DNA of 64,000 bases from Thalassospira sp. Its GTDB lineage: Bacteria; Pseudomonadota; Alphaproteobacteria; Rhodospirillales; Thalassospiraceae. Of this stretch, positions 17,472 to 26,536 are shown one piece after another (position 1 is the first letter of the stretch; each line of letters begins with the position of its first letter). A program made the translations under genes and the position numbers. The notes under the pieces are model-generated. The model was not told the DNA's origin and made no database searches. It saw only the letters and a list, made by a program, of their open reading frames with translations. Location of the stretch: contig NZ_PAQR01000034.1 of the NCBI RefSeq assembly GCF_002709775.1, positions 62,001 to 126,000 on the forward strand. Direction: 5' to 3'.

Positions 17472-18929
17472 CTAGATATATTTTCGGTAGTCAGTGCTGA
17501 CGCTCTGACCATCCTTGAGATACTTCAAAACCTCTCCAACCTTTCTCGAAGCTCTAATAGGAATCGGAAGTCGCTGATTCATTTGGGTGGAGTTCCAATT
17601 AATTTTTGTGAGTGCAAATATTTCCTGCGCAATCTGTGAGATTGTGCTGTCGCTTTTCTTATGAGGACAAAGTAAAAGTGGGCGCGGATCATATTGGCCC
17701 GGGTAGGTGCCGTAATAAGGAACGCTACCATTCGTATAAAGTAATCCTTTACCCCCTAAATCAACAAATGTTCCTCTCAGCACCGGGTAATTTCCATCAC
17801 GCAGCACTTTGACTGAGTATGACTCCTGTACCCACACTAAATCAGTAAACTCAGCTTCTGCCTCCGCCAGCGCTTCTATAATGCCTTCAGCTTCGTCATC
17901 TCTAAAGCGCGATGTCTTTAGTACAATCACCCGTGCAGGATAATGTTTATGGTGCCGCTTGTACTCGGATAGCACATGAGCAATAAGGTCGTGGGCATCC
18001 TCTCGAGCCATGTAAGGATGTCTACCACGAGTTTCCGTATGCGCCCGATTACCTTTCAGAATAAAGCCACGACCTCGCTCGTCAAACATCTGAGCAGCAC
18101 TGGTGAAAAGCTGCTGCCCCCCAACTTCCCTGTAAAAACTGACGCCGATATAACAAGCAGCAAATTCACCCTCTACTGGAGCCTTGCGCCAAGGAATGCG
18201 ACCGCTGCCTTTGTAGTACAGCGTCGTCAATAAATTCCATGTTCGACCTGCTTCATCCTGAATCTTGCGATGACTACTTTCTTTCACTTTCTCAGGGATT
18301 TTAGCGTTCTTATCCAAGACGTCTTCCCAAACAATTTGAATGGGAAACTGCAGCCCCATGGCCTTTGCTTTCAGCATTCCCCGAAAATTGGGCGCATCTG
18401 AACCGCTACTATCGCCATCCTCAACTGAACTCTTAGTATCTGTTTTCGCGTTCCAAACACGTTCAATTAGCTCAACTGGAAGAGCAATAACCGCAACGTC
18501 AGGACGGTTGCTACCGTCCTCAAGGGTTTTGAGTTGCGCTACGATTTCGTCAACAGCCATCTCAACTGCAATTGCTTGATGAGGCTCCTTTCGAATTTGC
18601 TCAATCTTGATTTGTGAAATCGTAGCAGTTGCAGCTTCTTCAACTTCAAACTTGCAGCGAAACGGGTTTTGATTTCCTAGTCCGGGGAATTCAGGATGCA
18701 GGTTTGGGTGTTTTGCCGATTTACCTTCAAACCCAACTATTGCGGCGGCAAAATACTTCCTCGTATCCTCCACGGTCTTCGACGAGCCAACAACCCCTAC
18801 CTTTATGGCATCTCCAGGATGTGTTTGAAGTGGACCTGCTTCAAAAAGACCCAACCGCGGATCCGGATGTTGATGCTTTTCTCCAAATTCCAGTAATGGC
18901 TCTTCGAGAATGTCGCTTTTGAAATCCAT
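17472..18929 (-). CDS. Short prokaryotic Argonaute (MID-PIWI), catalytically inactive, SPARDA type
   Basis: A 485-residue protein without PAZ or N domains. Residues about 55-230 look like MID ([30 protein letters not shown], '[18 protein letters not shown]'). About 250-485 is PIWI, ending '[32 protein letters not shown]', the conserved Ago C-terminus. At the first catalytic position, near residue 260, the strand reads '[10 protein letters not shown]', with Gly where active Argonautes have Asp (IGIDVS). The DEDX tetrad therefore appears broken and guide-directed slicing is unlikely. The ATG at 18929 shares one base with the stop of the upstream nuclease-APAZ gene (TGATG), giving strict coupling. 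Base composition is AT-richer than the flanks. Confidence 0.88.
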   Translation of the reverse strand: MDFKSDILEEPLLEFGEKHQHPDPRLGLFEAGPLQTHPGDAIKVGVVGSSKTVEDTRKYFAAAIVGFEGKSAKHPNLHPEFPGLGNQNPFRCKFEVEEAATATISQIKIEQIRKEPHQAIAVEMAVDEIVAQLKTLEDGSNRPDVAVIALPVELIERVWNAKTDTKSSVEDGDSSGSDAPNFRGMLKAKAMGLQFPIQIVWEDVLDKNAKIPEKVKESSHRKIQDEAGRTWNLLTTLYYKGSGRIPWRKAPVEGEFAACYIGVSFYREVGGQQLFTSAAQMFDERGRGFILKGNRAHTETRGRHPYMAREDAHDLIAHVLSEYKRHHKHYPARVIVLKTSRFRDDEAEGIIEALAEAEAEFTDLVWVQESYSVKVLRDGNYPVLRGTFVDLGGKGLLYTNGSVPYYGTYPGQYDPRPLLLCPHKKSDSTISQIAQEIFALTKINWNSTQMNQRLPIPIRASRKVGEVLKYLKDGQSVSTDYRKYI

Positions 18930-20251
18930 CAAACTTCCATCTCTTCTTGGTCCGTCTCGGTATATTCTTTCTGCTTCGAAGAGCCCCACACATCCTCAGG
19001 AACTCTTGTTGGAAGCGATATCTTAGGAGGTTCTCCAAAGTTTAGCGGATTTACCTCGACTTCTTTTGGAGCAAACAAGTCATTGGATTGTTTTTCGGCG
19101 CGTGTGAGAAAGCGATGCCACATGATCACTTGCCCACGCAGTGATGCACTATTATCCAGCCGTTTTTTGCCAGATAAGAGTGCCTCAGGATACGAATGCG
19201 GGATGAACCCGTTTGTTGTAAAATAGTATGTCGGACTAACTACTAAGTACCACTGATCCGCGATCAGTTCGAAACGCGGCATAAATGCGTGATGTCTTAC
19301 GAAGTTAGTACGACTTTTATCTTCTTTGTTTCTGGAAACATTAACAACTTGAGCGTCAGCTTTGCGTGTTGCGGCATCATAGTAGAAGATTCGCGGAGTG
19401 TTGGCTTCTAGCGCTCTAAAATAAAAAAGGCGACGATCTTTACTCCAGCCAATATCTTGCTGAACTTGGTGCTGTAATGCTTTTCGAAGTAAGAACGCAA
19501 AGTTATTTTGCTCGTCTATATCCTCATGAAATGCCAATAATTCTGTTTCAATAGCTTCGACTTGGTCCAAATCGACGATATCGCGACAAACTGACGTTCT
19601 GGGATCGTGAAACGACCAGAAAGAGCCGCCCTTTATAACCCAATCAAAGCGAGCTGGTTGTTCATCATCTAATAGAATAGCAGCCGCCCGTTTCGCGTTA
19701 TACTGAGTTGAAGCAACATAAACTTCAGGAGGTAGCTTCACGGGGAGAATATTGACGAGAGCCTCCTCGCCCTTTCCCAATGGAGGAACATAATATCCAA
19801 AACCGGCTTTTGGTACAGTCAGGGCAGCAAGCCGATCAACAGCTTCGTTGTTCAGAATATCGAGCACCTTATCAAACCGAAGTTTTCGTACCCCCACCCC
19901 CACACTGACGTCGATTTGTTTCCAGTAGTAGCTCTCGTCAGATCGTCGATACAGAACTAGGATGATTGGTAAATTTGAGCGGCGCCAATAGTCCAAGTCT
20001 TTCTCTCGAACTGTATAGCTGAAACCAGCTTCGTCCTCGGCGACGTACTTTCCGCTGTCAGTTGCTTTCACCTGAACCGCAATCATTTTGGCAAGCGGTT
20101 TGCCACGGTCCATTACCTCAGCAATACCGTCAATTCCTGCTTCCAGCCTTGAACGACCATCAAACTGAAAGCCCATGGTTAAGAAACGCTTCTTTACAGC
20201 GGTCTCGCCAAGCTCGCCTAAAATCTGGCTATTTGTAATGAGTTTTGACAT
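18929..20251 (-). CDS. DUF4365-type nuclease fused to APAZ domain (SPARDA effector)
   Basis: A 440-residue partner of the short Argonaute. Residues about 8-140 match DUF4365, a PD-(D/E)xK-like fold: '[19 protein letters not shown]', '[14 protein letters not shown]', '[15 protein letters not shown]' (Asp41 and the Gln60-x-Lys62 pair are the likely catalytic residues). The rest (about 200-440) is the expected APAZ region that replaces the missing Ago N-terminal domains; I infer this from position and context because APAZ is poorly conserved. In SPARDA systems, invader detection through guide RNA activates collateral DNA and RNA cleavage by this nuclease. The start is the ATG at 20251 ([10 protein letters not shown]), without a strong ribosome site; a TTG 12 codons upstream is less likely. 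Confidence 0.85.
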   Translation of the reverse strand: MSKLITNSQILGELGETAVKKRFLTMGFQFDGRSRLEAGIDGIAEVMDRGKPLAKMIAVQVKATDSGKYVAEDEAGFSYTVREKDLDYWRRSNLPIILVLYRRSDESYYWKQIDVSVGVGVRKLRFDKVLDILNNEAVDRLAALTVPKAGFGYYVPPLGKGEEALVNILPVKLPPEVYVASTQYNAKRAAAILLDDEQPARFDWVIKGGSFWSFHDPRTSVCRDIVDLDQVEAIETELLAFHEDIDEQNNFAFLLRKALQHQVQQDIGWSKDRRLFYFRALEANTPRIFYYDAATRKADAQVVNVSRNKEDKSRTNFVRHHAFMPRFELIADQWYLVVSPTYYFTTNGFIPHSYPEALLSGKKRLDNSASLRGQVIMWHRFLTRAEKQSNDLFAPKEVEVNPLNFGEPPKISLPTRVPEDVWGSSKQKEYTETDQEEMEV

Positions 20252-20406
20252 TGCATCAGTGTAGAACGTTATGCGAACAAACGACAAGATTTTATTGCAA
20301 CCATAGCGACTTACTGCTCAACCTTTCTAACGCCTTTTAGACTAGAAAAAAGGTAACCAAAAAAAGCCCCCTCCCCCTTTTTCCGATCAATGAAAACCGC
20401 AGCACC

Positions 20407-20433
20407 GTGGACTCCCGCCTGCGCGGGAGTGAC
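20407..20433 (+). repeat. REP-like palindrome, copy 1
   Basis: GTGGACTCCCGCC-TGC-GCGGGAGTGAC. It belongs to the same family as the palindromes at 20461, 28690 and 31324 (general form GTCATTCCCGCGCAGGCGGGAATCCA). Confidence 0.75.
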
Positions 20434-20460
20434 GACGCAAAGAACACCCGCAAGGTTCTG

Positions 20461-20482
20461 CCATCCCCGCGAAGGCGGGGAT
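20461..20482 (-). repeat. REP-like palindrome, copy 2
   Basis: CCATCCCCGC-GAA-GGCGGGGAT, inverted relative to copy 1 and 27 bases away, so the two form a BIME-like pair beside the Argonaute island. Confidence 0.7.
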
Positions 20483-20586
20483 CTCGCCCTGCCACCTACA
20501 CAGTCATCCACATAGCCATCAAGTCGCCAAAATTGCGAAGCAACCTTGAATTGCCGGGGTAAAGGTATTCCACGCAGGAGATGGTC

Positions 20587-21906
20587 ATGGTTGACAACAT
20601 CTATGGAACCGACGGCAACGACACGATTATCGGGACAGAACAGGACGACCGGATATATGGCCGCGAGGGCGACGATTATGTCCAGGCCCTTGGCGGCAAC
20701 GATCACCTGTTTGAGCTGGGATTTGGTAATGACACGCTTGATGGCGGTGCCGGACATGACGACATCAATGGCAGTGCCGGAAACGATACGCTGTTTGGCG
20801 GGTCGGGCAATGACGAACTCAATGGCGGATCGGGCGCTGATGTGATTGATGGCGGCCCCGGTCGCGATGAAATCACGTTCGGCTTCACGCAAGATCCATC
20901 AAACCGGGGCGTTTACGTCAATCTCACGACCGGGATCGGGTTGGGCGGTGATGCCGAGGGCGACCGATACAGCAATATCGAAGATATCCGCGATACGACC
21001 TATGGCGATGTCTTGATCGGCGATGAAGGCAAAAACGCCTTTTATCAGATCTACAACCGCACCGATGACGGTGACGTCATGCAGGGACAAGGCGGCGATG
21101 ATACGTTCTATGCCGCGGCCAGCACCGACTTTTCCGAGGACAGGACCAATATCTTTGATGGCGGTGACGGGATCGACACCATCAGCTATATCGCGGGATG
21201 GGGCAATGATGCACCCTATGGCGAATACGGCCCGCAACCGGTCATCAACCTTGAAACCGGCACGGGGCGTACCGGCGATCATTTCATCAATATCGAAAAT
21301 GTCGATGGCAGCAATCAAAGCGACCTGATTATTGGTGATGACCTGGACAACCGTCTTGTCGGCAATCGCGGCAATGACACCATTTATGGCGGTGACGGCG
21401 ACGACACCATGTTTGGCGAGAACCTTTACGGCGAGGCCGGAAATGACACGCTGACCGGTGAAACGCGCGACGTGTTGCTTTATGGCGGCGATGGGCATGA
21501 TACGCTGCGTGCCGGCCCCGGCGGCAATCCGGTTTTCTATGAAAACCTTTTGTCTGGCGGCGCGGGAAATGATTGGCTTGAAGGCAATAGTAGCCCGGAT
21601 ACCTTCGTTTTCGATGCAGAGGCCTCAAGCCGTGACCGGATTATCGGGTTTGAGACCGAAGATTATTATGACGAAATTCGCGATGTGCAGCGTGACATCG
21701 GGCACGATACGCTGCTTCTAACAAGCGATCTTCAGGAACGCTCCGGCATCACGGATTTCGAAAGCTTCCTTGATCACACCACCCAGACCGGCGATGACCT
21801 CTATGTCGATTTCAGCAATGGCGATCCATGGACATTTGGCGTGATTATCGAGGATACCAACAAGGATGATCTGACCGCCGAACATGTCCTGTTTGGTGAC
21901 GTCTGA
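20587..21906 (+). CDS. RTX/hemolysin-type calcium-binding repeat protein
   Basis: A 439-residue acidic protein dominated by GGxGxDxxx nonapeptides: 'GTDGNDTIIGTEQDDRIYG', 'GGAGHDDINGSAGNDTLFGG', 'GNRGNDTIYGGDGDDTMFG' and 'GGAGNDWLEGNSSPDTFVFD'. Such repeats fold as Ca2+-loaded beta rolls and are normally type I secreted through an uncleaved C-terminal signal; the C-terminal 80 residues have no repeats. No enzymatic domain and no type I transporter genes are in the window. The ATG at 20587 is chosen because AGGAG ends six bases before it, while the ATG at 20581 abuts the ribosome site. Confidence 0.88.
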   Translation: MVDNIYGTDGNDTIIGTEQDDRIYGREGDDYVQALGGNDHLFELGFGNDTLDGGAGHDDINGSAGNDTLFGGSGNDELNGGSGADVIDGGPGRDEITFGFTQDPSNRGVYVNLTTGIGLGGDAEGDRYSNIEDIRDTTYGDVLIGDEGKNAFYQIYNRTDDGDVMQGQGGDDTFYAAASTDFSEDRTNIFDGGDGIDTISYIAGWGNDAPYGEYGPQPVINLETGTGRTGDHFINIENVDGSNQSDLIIGDDLDNRLVGNRGNDTIYGGDGDDTMFGENLYGEAGNDTLTGETRDVLLYGGDGHDTLRAGPGGNPVFYENLLSGGAGNDWLEGNSSPDTFVFDAEASSRDRIIGFETEDYYDEIRDVQRDIGHDTLLLTSDLQERSGITDFESFLDHTTQTGDDLYVDFSNGDPWTFGVIIEDTNKDDLTAEHVLFGDV

Positions 21907-21967
21907 TGAACGGTCGATCAAATCCTCATACAATTTGATCTTAATCCCCCATCGGTCGGGTCATAAA

Positions 21968-22002
21968 AAAATCCCGCAAGGCGCAAACCCTGCGGGATTT
22001 TT
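21968..22002. terminator. Bidirectional terminator between RTX gene and metQ
   Basis: AAAATCCCGCA / TGCGGGATTTT, an 11-bp stem with a 12-base loop and T/A runs, between converging genes. Confidence 0.85.
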
Positions 22003-22027
22003 CAATTATTTTGAATAATGCAGACGA

Positions 22028-22828
22028 TTATTCAGAAAGTTTGAATACCGGCAGGACCGATCCTTCATACTTGGTTTCGATGAATTTGCGGACCGCTTCA
22101 TCGTGATAGGATTCAACCAGGGTTTTGACCCACGGTTCGTCCTTGCGCGAGGTCTGGGTGACAATCACGTTGGCATACGGGCTGTCATTGCCTTCGATTG
22201 CAATCGAATCCTTGATCGGGTTCAGACCGGCTTCAAGCGCATAGTTGGTGTTAATCGCCGAGGCATCCAGATCATCAAGCGAACGCGGCAGCTGGGCAGC
22301 ATCCAACTCGACAAAGCTGATATCTTTCGGGTTTTCAATGACATCAAGCGGGCTGACAACCAGACCAACCGCCGGATCGACCTTGATCAGACCATGGGAC
22401 TGCAGGACGAGCAACGCACGACCGCCATTGGTCGGATCGTTCGGAATGCCGACTTCGGCACCTTCTGGCAGTTCATCCAGGCTTTTGATTTTGTTGGAAT
22501 AAATGCCCATCGGGGTCAGGATGTTGTAGCCAACCACCGACAGCTCATAGCCGCGATCCTTGATCTGGTTATCAAGATACGGCAGGTGCTGGAAGCTGTT
22601 GGCATCCAGATCGCCATCATCAAGCGCCTGGTTGGGAATGACATAGTCCGAGAAGCTGACGATTTCGATATCAAGGCCCTTGGTGGCCGCGACCTTGACG
22701 ACTTCTTCCATGACTTCTTCATGCGCACCCGGGGTGACGCCGATTTTGATTTTTTCGTTCGCAAGCGCCTGACCGGTCAGGGCCGATGCGAGGACGGCAG
22801 CCGCCGTCAGTTTAAACAGAAACCGCAT
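22028..22828 (-). CDS. metQ: Methionine ABC transporter substrate-binding protein
   Basis: A 266-residue NlpA/MetQ family protein. The signal peptide is MRFLFKLTAAAVLASALTGQALA. The mature protein starts NEKIKIGVTPGAHEEVMEEV and has the characteristic 'NSFQHLPYLDNQIKDRGYEL', 'GIPNDPTNGGRALLVLQSHGLIKV' and 'VIVTQTSRKDEPWVKTLVESYH'. There is no lipobox Cys, unlike E. coli MetQ, so it is probably a soluble periplasmic form. ATG 22828 has AGGAG upstream. It is the last gene of metN-metI-metQ. Confidence 0.94.
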   Translation of the reverse strand: MRFLFKLTAAAVLASALTGQALANEKIKIGVTPGAHEEVMEEVVKVAATKGLDIEIVSFSDYVIPNQALDDGDLDANSFQHLPYLDNQIKDRGYELSVVGYNILTPMGIYSNKIKSLDELPEGAEVGIPNDPTNGGRALLVLQSHGLIKVDPAVGLVVSPLDVIENPKDISFVELDAAQLPRSLDDLDASAINTNYALEAGLNPIKDSIAIEGNDSPYANVIVTQTSRKDEPWVKTLVESYHDEAVRKFIETKYEGSVLPVFKLSE

Positions 22829-22917
22829 TGTAAAACTCCTTGTTTTCTTTTGGGTTTGTGCGGGAATTTGGCGAACGTGAGCAATCCTCACATTCTGAAT
22901 TTCATTCGATCAGAGGA

Positions 22918-23577
22918 TCAGATGTTTCGCTTGTCTGCCTTACGCGCCAGATAGTCGCCAAAGCTTTGTACGGCCTGCACAACGACAATCAGGGTAATCA
23001 CAACTGCTGCCATCACATCCGGGCGGAAACGCTGATAGCCATAGCGAATACCAAGATCGCCCAGACCACCGGCGCCAACAGCACCGACCATTGCGGAATA
23101 GCCAATCAGGGTCACCGCAGTCAGGGTCAGACCGTGAATGATGCCGGGCAGCGCTTCGGGCAGGAGAACCTTGACCACGACCTGAACCGGACGGGCACCC
23201 ATGGCCTGGGCCGCCTCGATCAGGCCGCCATCAACTTCGCGCATTGCCCCTTCGATGATGCGGGCAATGAATGGGATGGCCGCCACAGTCAATGGCACAA
23301 TGGCAGCAGAGGTCCCGATTGAAGTGCCGACAACGAAACGGGTAAAGGGAATGATGGCCACCGCCAGAATGATGAACGGCACGGACCGGGTCGCATTGAC
23401 CAGCGGTCCAAAAACACGCTGGAACCAGAGCGCTTCAAACAGCTCGCCCCGGCCGGATGTTGCCAGCAAGACGCCAAGCGGCAAGCCAAACAGGGTGGCA
23501 ATCGAAAGCGACACTGCGACCATATAAAGGGTCTCGCCAGTAGCCTGCAGCAGAATGGGTGCAAGGGTTGAAAACAT
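22918..23577 (-). CDS. metI: Methionine ABC transporter permease
   Basis: A 219-residue MetI with about five membrane helices and the binding-protein-dependent permease EAA-like loop 'EAAQAMGARPVQVVVKVLLPEALPGIIHGLT'. N-terminal 'GETLYMVAVSLSIATLFGLPLG' is typical of MetI. The ATG is four bases after the metN stop, so the genes are coupled. Confidence 0.95.
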   Translation of the reverse strand: MFSTLAPILLQATGETLYMVAVSLSIATLFGLPLGVLLATSGRGELFEALWFQRVFGPLVNATRSVPFIILAVAIIPFTRFVVGTSIGTSAAIVPLTVAAIPFIARIIEGAMREVDGGLIEAAQAMGARPVQVVVKVLLPEALPGIIHGLTLTAVTLIGYSAMVGAVGAGGLGDLGIRYGYQRFRPDVMAAVVITLIVVVQAVQSFGDYLARKADKRNI

Positions 23578-23580
23578 GAC

Positions 23581-24399
23581 TTAGCCCTCCTGCCCGGCTG
23601 CGGCACCGGTGGTCGTGTTGGGGGTGTTGTTCGCATCCGATCCGGCACGGAAATCCATGAATTCATCGGCCAGAAGCGATTGGGTGGTCGCGTGTTTGGG
23701 ATCGGCAAAGATGCCTTCGACAGCGCCTTCTTCGACAATCACGCCACCATCCATGACAGCCACACGATCACAGAGCGCCTTGACCACCGCCATTTCGTGC
23801 GTAATCACGACCATGGTCAGACCAAGGCGTTTGTTGATGTCTTTCAGCAGTGTGAGGATCTGGCGGGTGGTTTCCGGATCAAGGGCGGAGGTGACCTCGT
23901 CACACAGCAGAACCTTGGGGTTGGATGACAGCGCGCGCGCAATACCGACACGCTGTTTCTGACCACCTGACAGTTCGGCCGGATAGCGATCACGCTTTTC
24001 TTCAAGCCCGACCAACGGGAGCAGCGGATCAACCGCCTTGGCAATATCGGCCTTGGAAGCCCCGGCGAGTTCAAGCGGCAGTGCGATGTTATCGAACACG
24101 GTGCGCGAAGACAGAAGGTTGAAATGCTGGAACACCATGCCGAGTTGACGGCGGAACAGCGGCAAGTCGCGTTTGGAAAGTGTCGTAACATTGGTGCCAT
24201 CAACCGTGACCGTCCCGGATGTCGGGGTTTCAAGCAGGTTGATGCAGCGGATCAATGTCGATTTGCCTGCGCCGGAACGGCCGATGACGCCAACAATTTC
24301 GCCTGCTGCAATATCAAGATTGATGCCGCGCAAGGCGATATGTTCGTCACTGCCACGCCGGGCTGCATATGTTTTATGGACGTTCGAGAGCCGGATCAT
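23581..24399 (-). CDS. metN: Methionine ABC transporter ATP-binding protein
   Basis: A 272-residue ATPase: '[21 protein letters not shown]' (Walker A), '[15 protein letters not shown]' (signature), '[16 protein letters not shown]' (Walker B) and '[12 protein letters not shown]' (H-loop). The C-terminal ACT-like NIL domain of E. coli MetN appears absent or very short, since the protein ends soon after '[26 protein letters not shown]'. The start is ATG 24399 ([11 protein letters not shown]). Its leader carries a SAM-II riboswitch and terminator. Confidence 0.94.
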   Translation of the reverse strand: MIRLSNVHKTYAARRGSDEHIALRGINLDIAAGEIVGVIGRSGAGKSTLIRCINLLETPTSGTVTVDGTNVTTLSKRDLPLFRRQLGMVFQHFNLLSSRTVFDNIALPLELAGASKADIAKAVDPLLPLVGLEEKRDRYPAELSGGQKQRVGIARALSSNPKVLLCDEVTSALDPETTRQILTLLKDINKRLGLTMVVITHEMAVVKALCDRVAVMDGGVIVEEGAVEGIFADPKHATTQSLLADEFMDFRAGSDANNTPNTTTGAAAGQEG

Positions 24400-24423
24400 G
24401 GGTCTCAACCTTTCCGTAGATAC

Positions 24424-24454
24424 AAAAAAACCGCCGCGGCTTAACCGAGGCGGT
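24424..24454 (-). terminator. Riboswitch-controlled terminator ahead of metNIQ
   Basis: On the minus strand ACCGCCTCGG-TTAAG-CCGCGGCGGT is followed by TTTTTTT. It lies 21 bases downstream of the SAM-II aptamer and 24 bases before the metN ATG, as expected for a transcriptional expression platform. Confidence 0.82.
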
Positions 24455-24475
24455 CGTACATACGGAGCATATACG

Positions 24476-24534
24476 CCCTCTCGCTTTAGCCGCATTTTTA
24501 GCGCGCCCGCAAGCTGAGGAGCAAATCGGCGCGT
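24476..24534 (-). ncRNA. SAM-II riboswitch aptamer
   Basis: Minus-strand order: CGCGCC (24533-24528), an A/U-rich loop GATTTGCTCC, GGCGCG (24507-24502), CTAAAAATGCGGCTAAAG, GAGAGGG. The P1 stem, the loop that forms the pseudoknot and the 'UAAA.AUG..GCUAAA....GGG' core align with the known SAM-II (metA-type) consensus, which occurs mainly in alphaproteobacteria. With the terminator downstream it should switch metNIQ off when S-adenosylmethionine is high. Confidence 0.87.
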
Positions 24535-24624
24535 TCAACACCTCACTGTCTATCTGACCCGATGTCATTCTTCAACAGGTAAAATCATGCATTTTACGCA
24601 TGGCATGTATGATTACATACTAAA

Positions 24625-25314
24625 TTACAGTAACTTATGTGTTTTATCTCTAGCAGCCCGCTGGGTGAAAAGCAGCTTCAGGAAACTGCGCAGCAGCATG
24701 ACCTGATCTGCCAGCTTGCGCGGTTCATTAAGCGCCTTTGACATGACGATGCCGCCTTCAAGCACGGTTGAAATCATGTCGGCAACCTGTTCGAGGTCGA
24801 CGGGCTCGGTCGTCTGATACTGGCCTGCGATATCATCAAGGATGGCGCGGAACCGAATGCGCCAAGCCAGAACGGCGTGGCGGTTGAGGTCGCGGACTTC
24901 CTTGTCAAACAGGCGTTCCTGATAGCAATAGACCGCAACAATGCAGCCCGGATGGCCGTTGGGGAGGTCTTCAAGCACCTCAGCCAGCATTTTAAGGGCG
25001 GCGAGCAGTTGTTGTAGAGGATCATCGACCAGTTCGCGGGCGCGATCAAACACCTGATCGAGGATTTCGTCATCCTGTTCGATATAGCGCTGCAACAGCG
25101 CGCGAGCGAGTTCGTTCTTGTCGCGGAAATGATAGAAAAATCCGCTTTTGGTCAGCCCGGCCTCGGCAATGATTTCCTCGATCGAGGTCGCACCGAACCC
25201 CTTTTCCAGAACGGAGTTCGAGGCAATTTCAAGAATGCGTTCGCGCGTGCGCTCGCCCTTGCGTTTGGGGCCACCGAATGTGTCGGTGATGCTCAGTTTT
25301 GCGTGCTCGGTCAT
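24625..25314 (-). CDS. TetR/AcrR family transcriptional regulator
   Basis: A 229-residue repressor. The helix-turn-helix occupies residues about 18-65 ('RERILEIASNSVLEKGFGATSIEEIIAEAGLTKSGFFYHFRDKNELARALL'). The C-terminal domain contains 'GHPGCIVAVYCYQERLFDKEVRDLN', as in a TetR subgroup with the TetR_C_11-like fold. ATG 25314 follows AGGG; a GTG one codon earlier is possible. It is divergent from the homocysteine methyltransferase-like gene, though no clear palindrome was seen in the shared 226 bases. Confidence 0.85.
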   Translation of the reverse strand: MTEHAKLSITDTFGGPKRKGERTRERILEIASNSVLEKGFGATSIEEIIAEAGLTKSGFFYHFRDKNELARALLQRYIEQDDEILDQVFDRARELVDDPLQQLLAALKMLAEVLEDLPNGHPGCIVAVYCYQERLFDKEVRDLNRHAVLAWRIRFRAILDDIAGQYQTTEPVDLEQVADMISTVLEGGIVMSKALNEPRKLADQVMLLRSFLKLLFTQRAARDKTHKLL

Positions 25315-25540
25315 CACTTACCCTACCGCCGGTACAGTTTTTCGTCGCGATAGGCCACCCTGGCCGCGCCGAAAAACACCGGATCTTTCATAACCACTTG
25401 TTTTGAATATGTTTTTGGAAATCTGAAAAACCTGACCGTGTGCCCACTAGAAGCAAAACCCAATCAGGGCGAGATTTCCGACCCGGGTTTACATACCCAA
25501 ACGGTAGAAAATTTAAAACCTAAAACTGAAATTCGGACAT

Positions 25541-26503
25541 ATGAGCACACGTAATCCGCACCTGCCGCCGCACGGAAGGGCAAAATTCATCACCGATGGC
25601 GGTCTTGAAACCACCCTGATCTTTCATGACGGGATCGATCTTCCCCATTTTGCATCCTTCGACCTTCTGAAAACCGAAGAAGGCTGCGCACATATCACCG
25701 CCTATTACGAGCGTTACCTCGAACTGGCAAAGAACGCCCAAGCGGGCTTCATCCTTGAAAGCCCGACATGGCGCGCCAACCGCGATTGGGGCGCCAAGCT
25801 TGGCTATGACGAGGCGGCCTTGGCGGAGATGAACCACAAGGCGATCGCACTCATGACCGACCTCCGTGATCGTTATCATAGTGCGGCAACACCATGCCTG
25901 ATCAGCGGCAATATCGGCCCGCGTGGGGATGGCTATGTGCCGTCTGATCGTATGACGGTCAATCAGGCGCGCGCCTATCACGCACCGCAAATCGTGACAT
26001 TTGCCAAGGCGGGTGTCGATCTGGTTTCGGTCGTGACCATCAACTATCCAGAGGAAGCGATGGGCATCGCCCTGGCCTGCCGGGATGTCGATATCCCGTG
26101 CGTAATCGCGTTTACGGTCGAGACCGACGGCAATTTGCCAAGTGGCGAGACACTGCGCGAAGCCATCAAAATGGTCGATGACGAGACCGGGGCATACCCG
26201 GCCTATTACATGATCAACTGCGCCCATCCGGATCATTTCCGCGACCGGCTGAAAGAACATGGCGATTGGAAAAACCGCATTTGCGGGGTGCGTGCCAATG
26301 CATCACGCCAAAGCCACGCCGAACTGGATGCCTGTGAACATCTGGATGACGGCGATCCCGACGAGCTTGGTCAGCTTTATCACGATCTGGTCGATCTGCT
26401 GCCCAATCTGGCGGTGATGGGCGGCTGTTGCGGTACTGACCACCGTCATGTCGCGGCCATGACCAAACATGCCTTTCCCCGCCTTGCGGGTTCGGCGCAA
26501 TAG
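25541..26503 (+). CDS. Homocysteine S-methyltransferase family protein
   Basis: A 320-residue TIM-barrel protein of the BHMT/MmuM type. 'FITDGGLETTLIFHDGIDLPHFASFDLL' starts the domain. The zinc Cys residues are in 'YYMINCAHPDHF' and 'AVMGGCCGTDHRHVAAM'. Members methylate homocysteine from S-methylmethionine, betaine or SAM; the donor here is not evident. It follows the methionine uptake operon, suggesting a local methionine theme. A GNAT gene follows 33 bases downstream. Confidence 0.9.
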   Translation: MSTRNPHLPPHGRAKFITDGGLETTLIFHDGIDLPHFASFDLLKTEEGCAHITAYYERYLELAKNAQAGFILESPTWRANRDWGAKLGYDEAALAEMNHKAIALMTDLRDRYHSAATPCLISGNIGPRGDGYVPSDRMTVNQARAYHAPQIVTFAKAGVDLVSVVTINYPEEAMGIALACRDVDIPCVIAFTVETDGNLPSGETLREAIKMVDDETGAYPAYYMINCAHPDHFRDRLKEHGDWKNRICGVRANASRQSHAELDACEHLDDGDPDELGQLYHDLVDLLPNLAVMGGCCGTDHRHVAAMTKHAFPRLAGSAQ

Positions 26504-26536
26504 AGCCTTAAAAATCAAAAGAACTGGATACGAGCA

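Larger units (their letters stand above)
20252..20586. other. Intergenic region: right edge of Argonaute island plus REP pair
   Basis: It contains the promoter area of the Argonaute operon (AT rich, about 20252-20380) and then a pair of inverted REP-like palindromes (20407-20482). The ribosome site of the RTX gene (AGGAG) is at 20576-20580. A minus-strand frame running from here into the RTX gene is a shadow. I found no integrase or attachment core. Confidence 0.5.

Noticed and set aside
20311..21498. Minus-strand frames opposite the RTX gene, including one covering the REP pair.
   Set aside because: They are periodic by-products of the RTX repeats with no ribosome site or family match.
20620..21600. 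Regularly spaced repeated DNA that might be read as a tandem or CRISPR-like array.
   Set aside because: The spacing is set by degenerate GGxGxD codons of the RTX protein; repeats are not identical and there are no spacers.
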